Origin: Candidatus Zixiibacteriota bacterium
Lineage (GTDB): Bacteria; Zixibacteria; MSB-5A5; RBG-16-43-9
Direction: 5' to 3'
Length of the DNA stretch: 9,482 nucleotides
Assembly (NCBI GenBank): GCA_029858245.1
Contig: JAOUFL010000081.1
Span: 1 to 9,482 of the forward strand
In this document: positions 5,325 to 9,482 of the stretch, piece after piece
Numbering within the stretch: position 1 is the first letter of the stretch
Layout: every line of letters starts with the position of its first letter
Made by a program: the position numbers and the translations under genes
The notes under the pieces: model-generated
The model's database searches: none
The model's input: only the letters and a program-made list of their open reading frames with translations
What the model was told of the DNA's origin: nothing

Positions 5325-7935
5325 CATATTAAATAAGATGAAAAGCACAGAGATAAGAGCAAATTTTTTGAAATTCTTTGAGGAAAGAGACCATAAGATT
5401 ATCCCCAGCTCACCTTTGATTCCAGAAGATGATCCGACATTACTTTTTGCCAATGCCGGTATGAACCAGTTTAAAAAGCTAATCTTGGGACTGGAGAAAA
5501 AAGATTACAATAAAGCTGCCTCTTCCCAGAAATGTATCCGGGTTTCAGGAAAACATAATGATTTAGAAGAGGTAGGCAAGGACACTTTTCATCACACTTT
5601 TTTCGAGATGTTAGGTAACTGGTCTTTTGGGGATTATTTCAAAAAGGAAGCAATAATCTATGCCTGGGAGTTCTTGACGGAGGTTTGCAGACTTCCCAAA
5701 GAGAAACTCTGGGCAACAATTTTTAAAGATGATGAAGAAACTGAGAAATTATGGTATCAGAATACGGATATAAAAAAGAGTAGGGTTTTAAGGTTCGACG
5801 AAAAAGAAAATTTCTGGGAGATGGCTGAAGTGGGTCCCTGTGGGCCCTGCTCAGAGATACATTATGACCGTGGTAAGGAGTATAGCTGTTCCCAACCTGA
5901 CTGCGGTGTCAATTGCGGGTGTGGCAGGGTTATAGAGATCTGGAATCTGGTATTTATGCAATATTTCAGAGATGAAAATGGGAAACTGACCGATTTGCCA
6001 TCCAGGACCGTCGATACCGGGATGGGTTTCGAGAGATTAACTGCTCTATTGCAGAATGTGGATTCAAATTACGATACAGACTTATTTGCGCCTATAATCA
6101 AAAAGACAGAGGAGATCTCTGGACAAAAATATAAGAAATCGACTCATTCTGACTCTTTTCAAGTAATCGCCGACCATATCCGTGCTTTGAGCTTCGCCAT
6201 AGCAGATGGTGTGATCCCTTCAAATGAGGGCAGGGGTTATGTCATAAGGAGAATTCTAAGAAGATCAGCCAGGCACGGCAGACTTCTGGATCTGCACGAA
6301 CCTTTTATGCATGCGCTCTCAGGTGTGTTGGTTAACTTGATGGGTCAAGACTATCCTGAACTTAAAGCCAAAAAAGAGCATATCGCCCTGGTGATTAAAT
6401 CTGAAGAGGAAAGGTTTGGCGAGACCCTTGATTCAGGTATTGAGCTTTTTGAAGAAGTAGCAGAAAAGGTTATCAAAAAAGGCAATAAAGTTATTCCAGG
6501 CAAGGAAGCATTCAAGCTTTATGATACCTATGGCTTCCCCATTGATTTAACTCAGGTTATGGCAATGGAGAAAAACCTTTCTGTGGATATGGAGGGTTTT
6601 GAAAAAGAGTTGGAAAAACAGAGAGAATTATCCAGAGTTGGAACTAAGGCTACCGTAAAGGAAATTACTGTATCCTGGAATATTGAAGGAACATCTACAT
6701 TCAGAGGGTATGAAACTTACAAGACCGAATCAAAAATTCTATTTATATTCGAAGAAGGAAAAGGCATAATTCTCGATCAGAGCCCCTTTTATGCTGAATC
6801 GGGGGGACAGATAAACGACCTGGGAAAGATTTTTAATGATGAATTTGAATTTGAAGTTAAAGAAGTTATTAAAAAAAGTGACCAGATAATTCACCTGGGA
6901 GAAATCAAAAAGGGTGACATCTATAAACAGATAAATAAAAAGGTTTTCGCTGAGATCGATGCGGAACGCCGCAAATCTACCATGCGTAACCATACTGCTA
7001 CTCATCTTCTGCATAAAGCCCTAAGAGAAACCCTAGGGGAACATGTTCATCAGGCAGGCTCTCTGGTTGAGCCCGATGGATTCAGGTTTGATTTCACACA
7101 TTTTAAAGCTTTGACTGAGGAAGAACTGGCGAAGATAGAATACAGGGTTAACCAGAAAATTTGGGAGAATCTAAAAGTTGAAACCTTCAATACCAGCCTG
7201 GAAGAGGCGAAAAAGCTTGGAGCTATGGCTTTATTTGGAGAAAAGTATGAGGACTCTGTCAGGGTGATAAAGATAGATGATTACTCGATGGAGCTCTGCG
7301 GAGGTACGCATGTTAAAGCTACAGGCGAAATCGGATTTTTCAGGATAATCTCGGAACAAAGTATCGCTGCCGGCATAAGAAGAATAGAAGCAGTAACTGG
7401 AAAAGGTGCTTATGAGTTGACTAAATCCGAGGAGAAAACCCTGGAAGAGCTCTCCTCTATTATGAAAGTTAGCAAAGAAGAGTTAGCGACGAAAGTAAAT
7501 GAGCTTCTGGAATGTTCCAGAGAGATGGAGAAGAAAGTAAAAATTGCAGAGGCTGGAAGTGCTAAGGAGAAGATAAAGGAGCTGTCAGAGAATGCTCTAG
7601 AATTAAAAGGAATAAAAATCATCGCCTACAAAGATAAGAACCTGAACAGGGAGAACTTATTGAATTTAGCAGATGCCTTAAGGGAAAATCTTAAATCATC
7701 CATCGGAGTATTTGCCACAGTCTCTAACGATATAATCAATTTTGTAGTTGTGGTAACAGATGATTTGGTAAAAAAGGGTATTAAAGCAGGAGAGATAGTT
7801 AAGGAGGTTGCAAAGCTCACCGGCGGTAATGGTGGAGGAAAACCACATTTAGCTCAAGCTGGTGGGAAAGATATAAAAAAATTAGATTTCGCCTTATCTC
7901 AGGTACCGGAGATAATTCGAAAGATGTTGAAGTAG
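5302..7935 (+). CDS. alaS: Alanine--tRNA ligase (homology favours start at 5338)
   Basis: AlaRS charges tRNA-Ala and edits misacylated Ser/Gly-tRNA. Counting from ATG 5302 (877 residues), the class II catalytic domain covers about 15-260 (GPCGPCSE at 179-185, VDTGMGFERL at 237-246). The tRNA-recognition helices follow, then the editing domain with zinc ligands HTATH (564-568) and CGGTH (666-670), and the C-terminal DHHA1 domain with GGNGGGKPHLAQAGG (841-855). A cysteine cluster, C196, C201, C205 and C207, interrupts the catalytic domain and probably binds metal; similar inserts occur in some bacterial AlaRS. The family N-terminus corresponds to M13 (MKSTEIRANFLKFF, ATG 5338). The 12 residues before it are mostly encoded by the palindromic element E1. 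However, only ATG 5302 has a Shine-Dalgarno-like sequence (GAAGGT, 5291-5296), and that lies in an E1 hairpin. Either start gives a complete enzyme. Confidence 0.98.
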   Translation: MDLEIYTPILNKMKSTEIRANFLKFFEERDHKIIPSSPLIPEDDPTLLFANAGMNQFKKLILGLEKKDYNKAASSQKCIRVSGKHNDLEEVGKDTFHHTFFEMLGNWSFGDYFKKEAIIYAWEFLTEVCRLPKEKLWATIFKDDEETEKLWYQNTDIKKSRVLRFDEKENFWEMAEVGPCGPCSEIHYDRGKEYSCSQPDCGVNCGCGRVIEIWNLVFMQYFRDENGKLTDLPSRTVDTGMGFERLTALLQNVDSNYDTDLFAPIIKKTEEISGQKYKKSTHSDSFQVIADHIRALSFAIADGVIPSNEGRGYVIRRILRRSARHGRLLDLHEPFMHALSGVLVNLMGQDYPELKAKKEHIALVIKSEEERFGETLDSGIELFEEVAEKVIKKGNKVIPGKEAFKLYDTYGFPIDLTQVMAMEKNLSVDMEGFEKELEKQRELSRVGTKATVKEITVSWNIEGTSTFRGYETYKTESKILFIFEEGKGIILDQSPFYAESGGQINDLGKIFNDEFEFEVKEVIKKSDQIIHLGEIKKGDIYKQINKKVFAEIDAERRKSTMRNHTATHLLHKALRETLGEHVHQAGSLVEPDGFRFDFTHFKALTEEELAKIEYRVNQKIWENLKVETFNTSLEEAKKLGAMALFGEKYEDSVRVIKIDDYSMELCGGTHVKATGEIGFFRIISEQSIAAGIRRIEAVTGKGAYELTKSEEKTLEELSSIMKVSKEELATKVNELLECSREMEKKVKIAEAGSAKEKIKELSENALELKGIKIIAYKDKNLNRENLLNLADALRENLKSSIGVFATVSNDIINFVVVVTDDLVKKGIKAGEIVKEVAKLTGGNGGGKPHLAQAGGKDIKKLDFALSQVPEIIRKMLK

Positions 7936-7939
7936 GTAT

Positions 7940-7994
7940 TTGGAGTGCAAACCTTCAGGTTTGCCTCAAGTAAAGCTAAAGCTTTACATTCCAA
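7940..7994. repeat. Palindromic element E2, three-way-junction shape
   Basis: The outer stem TTGGAGTG (7940-7947) pairs with CATTCCAA (7987-7994), with one G-T pair. It encloses two perfect 18-base hairpins: GCAAACCT-TC-AGGTTTGC (7947-7964) and GTAAAGCT-AA-AGCTTTAC (7970-7987). The element fills most of the 77-base gap between alaS and the GGGPS gene, starting four bases after the alaS stop. Its right end, TTTACATTCC, matches nine of ten bases of the right end of E1. No T-run follows either hairpin, so a terminator is unlikely, though a role in transcript processing or stability is possible. Confidence 0.8.
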
Positions 7995-8012
7995 TTTCAA
8001 ATTGAGGGTAAC

Positions 8013-8759
8013 TTGAAAGTATATCAGAGATTATTAAGAGTCATTAAAGAGAAACAAGCTGGTTTCTTAATCCTGTTAGACCCGGACAGATTATCCCCAA
8101 TAGAGATTGCTGATTTAGCCTGGCGGGCAGAAAAAGGCGGGGCAGATGCAATTTTAGTTGGCTCGAGCCTGCTTCTATCTACTCATTTTGATGAAGCGAT
8201 AAAAAATATAAAAGAAAAGGTCCAAACCCCCGTAATAATCTTTCCCGGCAATGCTATCCAGGTATCTAAATTTGCAGATGCAGTACTGTTTTTATCGCTT
8301 ATCAGCGGTAGAAACCCCAATCTTCTGATAGGTGAACAGGTAAAAGCCTCGCCGGTGATAAAAGAATTTGGTTTAGAACCACTTCCTACCGGCTATATGT
8401 TAATTGAATCCGGAAAGATGACCTCAGTTCAGTTTATGTCCGATACCCTGCCCTTGCCCTCAAATAAACCGGATATAGCCTGCGCTCATGCCTTAGCTGC
8501 AGAATATTTAGGTATGAAATTTATCTTTATGGATGCCGGCTCAGGAGCAGAAAACTCGGTCCCTGCTTCCCTGATTAAAGAGGTTCGAAAATTCATAACC
8601 CTTCCCCTGATAATCGGAGGAGGGATAAGAGACCCAAAAACAGCAAGAGAAAAAGTAAAAGCCGGGGCTAATTTTGTGGTTATAGGTAATACCTTGGAGG
8701 AAAAAGGGACCGATAAAATATTGAAAGATTTTGCTAAGGCTATACATTGTGAACGTTGA
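8013..8759 (+). CDS. Geranylgeranylglyceryl / heptaprenylglyceryl phosphate synthase family protein
   Basis: This 248-residue TIM-barrel protein belongs to the GGGPS/PcrB family, which forms the first ether bond between sn-glycerol-1-phosphate and a polyprenyl diphosphate. Visible motifs are LLDPD (21-25), GSS (50-52), FPGN (77-80), SGRNP (98-102), PTGYMLIESG (125-134, with the likely catalytic glutamate E132), the phosphate-binding AGSGA (175-179), GGGIR (202-206) and GNTLE (225-229). The length fits the longer group II enzymes of Bacteroidetes and archaea better than PcrB of Bacillus (about 230). The start is TTG 8013, preceded by GAGGG at 8004-8008; no ATG lies near. It follows alaS after element E2. 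Chain length of the prenyl donor, and whether true archaeal-type lipids are made, cannot be read from the sequence. Confidence 0.93.
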   Translation: MKVYQRLLRVIKEKQAGFLILLDPDRLSPIEIADLAWRAEKGGADAILVGSSLLLSTHFDEAIKNIKEKVQTPVIIFPGNAIQVSKFADAVLFLSLISGRNPNLLIGEQVKASPVIKEFGLEPLPTGYMLIESGKMTSVQFMSDTLPLPSNKPDIACAHALAAEYLGMKFIFMDAGSGAENSVPASLIKEVRKFITLPLIIGGGIRDPKTAREKVKAGANFVVIGNTLEEKGTDKILKDFAKAIHCER

Positions 8760-8773
8760 TGAGGAAAACAAAG

Positions 8774-8804
8774 GGAACTGATAGAGATGTCTGTTCCATC
8801 AGTT
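8774..8804 (+). promoter_or_regulatory. Two mutually exclusive hairpins before gmhA
   Basis: GGAAC (8774-8778) can pair with GTTCC (8793-8797). Alternatively AACTGAT (8776-8782) can pair with ATCAGTT (8798-8804). The two stems share bases and exclude each other. They end 10 bases before the gmhA ATG, which has no Shine-Dalgarno sequence. The arrangement could influence translation or transcription, but it may also be chance. Confidence 0.3.
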
Positions 8805-8814
8805 TAAAAATGAT

Positions 8815-9426
8815 ATGACAAAAAACACAAAACAGCTTTTGACGGTTCGTTCTCAGATTGAGGAAAGCATTGCCTTAAAAGAAAAAGTAAAATCAGAGCT
8901 TTCGCAAAAGATTGTTAAGCTTGCAGAGATTTTAACCGGTTGTCTGAAAAAAGGTAATAAGATTTTCCTCTGCGGTAACGGAGGATCTGCTGCGGATGCT
9001 CAGCATATTGCAGGAGAGCTGGTGGTCAGATTAAAACCTACCTCTAGAAGAAAAGCACTGCCGGCAATTGCCTTGACCGTTAATTCCTCGATTCTTACTG
9101 CGGCGGCTAACGATTTCGGTTTTGATAAGATCTTCTCCCGACAGGTAGAAGCTCTGGGCAAAAAAGGAGATTGCCTTTTGGCGTTAAGCACCTCTGGAGA
9201 ATCTCCTAATGTTAATCAGGCAGTAAAGACTGCCAGGAAGATGGGATTGAAAACTTTAGCTCTTTCAGGTAAAAGAGGTGGGGAGATGCATAGAATAGCA
9301 GATTTTTCTATTATTGTCCCTTCTTTTGAGACACAGAGGATTCAAGAGGTACATATACTGATTGGCCATATAGTCTGCGACCTGGTTGAAAAAGATATGA
9401 GTAAAACCTACCTTAAAAACAAATAG
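8815..9426 (+). CDS. gmhA: Sedoheptulose-7-phosphate isomerase (SIS-domain protein)
   Basis: GmhA converts sedoheptulose-7-phosphate to D-glycero-D-manno-heptose-7-phosphate, the first step to the ADP- or GDP-heptose used in lipopolysaccharide core or surface glycans. The 203-residue SIS protein shows CGNGGSAADAQHIAGEL at 53-69, including the likely catalytic E68, then NDFGFDKIFSRQVEAL (99-114), the sugar-phosphate loop STSGES (125-130) and QEVH with catalytic H180 near the C-terminus. Both acid-base residues point to GmhA; the related DnaA-binding protein DiaA shares the fold but is not an isomerase. ATG 8815 is the first good start; no ribosome binding site is evident. The gene follows the GGGPS gene by 55 bases. 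Only 56 bases remain after its stop; I see no gene start in them, so its downstream partners are unknown. Confidence 0.9.
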   Translation: MTKNTKQLLTVRSQIEESIALKEKVKSELSQKIVKLAEILTGCLKKGNKIFLCGNGGSAADAQHIAGELVVRLKPTSRRKALPAIALTVNSSILTAAANDFGFDKIFSRQVEALGKKGDCLLALSTSGESPNVNQAVKTARKMGLKTLALSGKRGGEMHRIADFSIIVPSFETQRIQEVHILIGHIVCDLVEKDMSKTYLKNK

Positions 9427-9482
9427 AAATTGCAGATAACTCAGAAGATTTATACTCCTACCTTAGCAGGAAACGCTTTTTA

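Noticed and set aside
7947..7987. Factor-independent terminator after alaS
   Set aside because: Both hairpins are strong, but no T-run follows either one. The outer inverted repeat and similarity to E1 fit a repeat element better.
4069..9191. Other minus-strand open frames opposite recA, recX, alaS, the GGGPS gene and gmhA
   Set aside because: All lie inside strong genes, and their composition (long runs of S, F, L) is typical of antisense shadows.
9427..9482. Terminator or gene start after gmhA
   Set aside because: A T-run (GCTTTTTT) ends the window but only a three- to four-base inverted repeat precedes it, and no start codon with a ribosome binding site is visible in the 56 bases.
1..9482. 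CRISPR array, tRNA, insertion sequence or phage genes
   Set aside because: No regularly spaced repeats, no cloverleaf with tRNA consensus boxes and no transposase or phage motifs were seen. The three-way shape of E2 is not a tRNA.

Overview
The window reads as a compact, all-plus-strand stretch of a bacterial chromosome with ordinary housekeeping content. Nearly all of it is coding, the genes are closely spaced, and start codons include TTG. The organism looks Gram-negative: it has a heptose-pathway isomerase (GmhA). It also carries a geranylgeranylglyceryl phosphate synthase-type enzyme (GGGPS), the entry step to archaeal-type ether lipids. A bacterial PgsA/PgpA phospholipid route together with GGGPS and GmhA fits a member of the FCB superphylum or a related candidate phylum (Zixibacteria, WOR-3 and Cloacimonetes are examples). 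The phylum is an inference, not something the sequence proves.

Layout. Positions 1-293 are the 3' end of a PAP2-type membrane phosphatase. Positions 294-603 form the only long non-coding stretch; it holds several small hairpins and a possible promoter. From 604 a tight run follows: pgsA, pgpA and cinA, then thpR, recA, recX, alaS, a GGGPS gene and gmhA, with gaps of 77 bases or less. The first three make the phosphatidylglycerol headgroup and repair or salvage pyridine nucleotides. The cinA-thpR-recA-recX-alaS block is a conserved bacterial neighbourhood covering NMN salvage, RNA end processing, recombination, its modulator and tRNA charging. The last two genes concern membrane or envelope building blocks.

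What stands out is not a new protein system but small-scale structure. (1) A family of short palindromic elements with ends GGAGTG...CA(C/T)TCC fills the recX/alaS and alaS/GGGPS junctions, and a degenerate relative may lie at cinA/thpR. Two copies show a compensating base-pair change. (2) The recX/alaS copy supplies the recX stop codon and the first codons of the annotated alaS reading frame. (3) pgpA appears to lack a normal start codon: a near-perfect Shine-Dalgarno sequence sits in front of an in-frame ATA that overlaps the pgsA stop as ATAA. (4) A hairpin with the recA stop codon in its loop separates recA from recX.

I saw no tRNA, rRNA, CRISPR array, transposase or phage gene, and no clear factor-independent terminator. 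The proteins are recognised from motifs read by eye; no database search was run.
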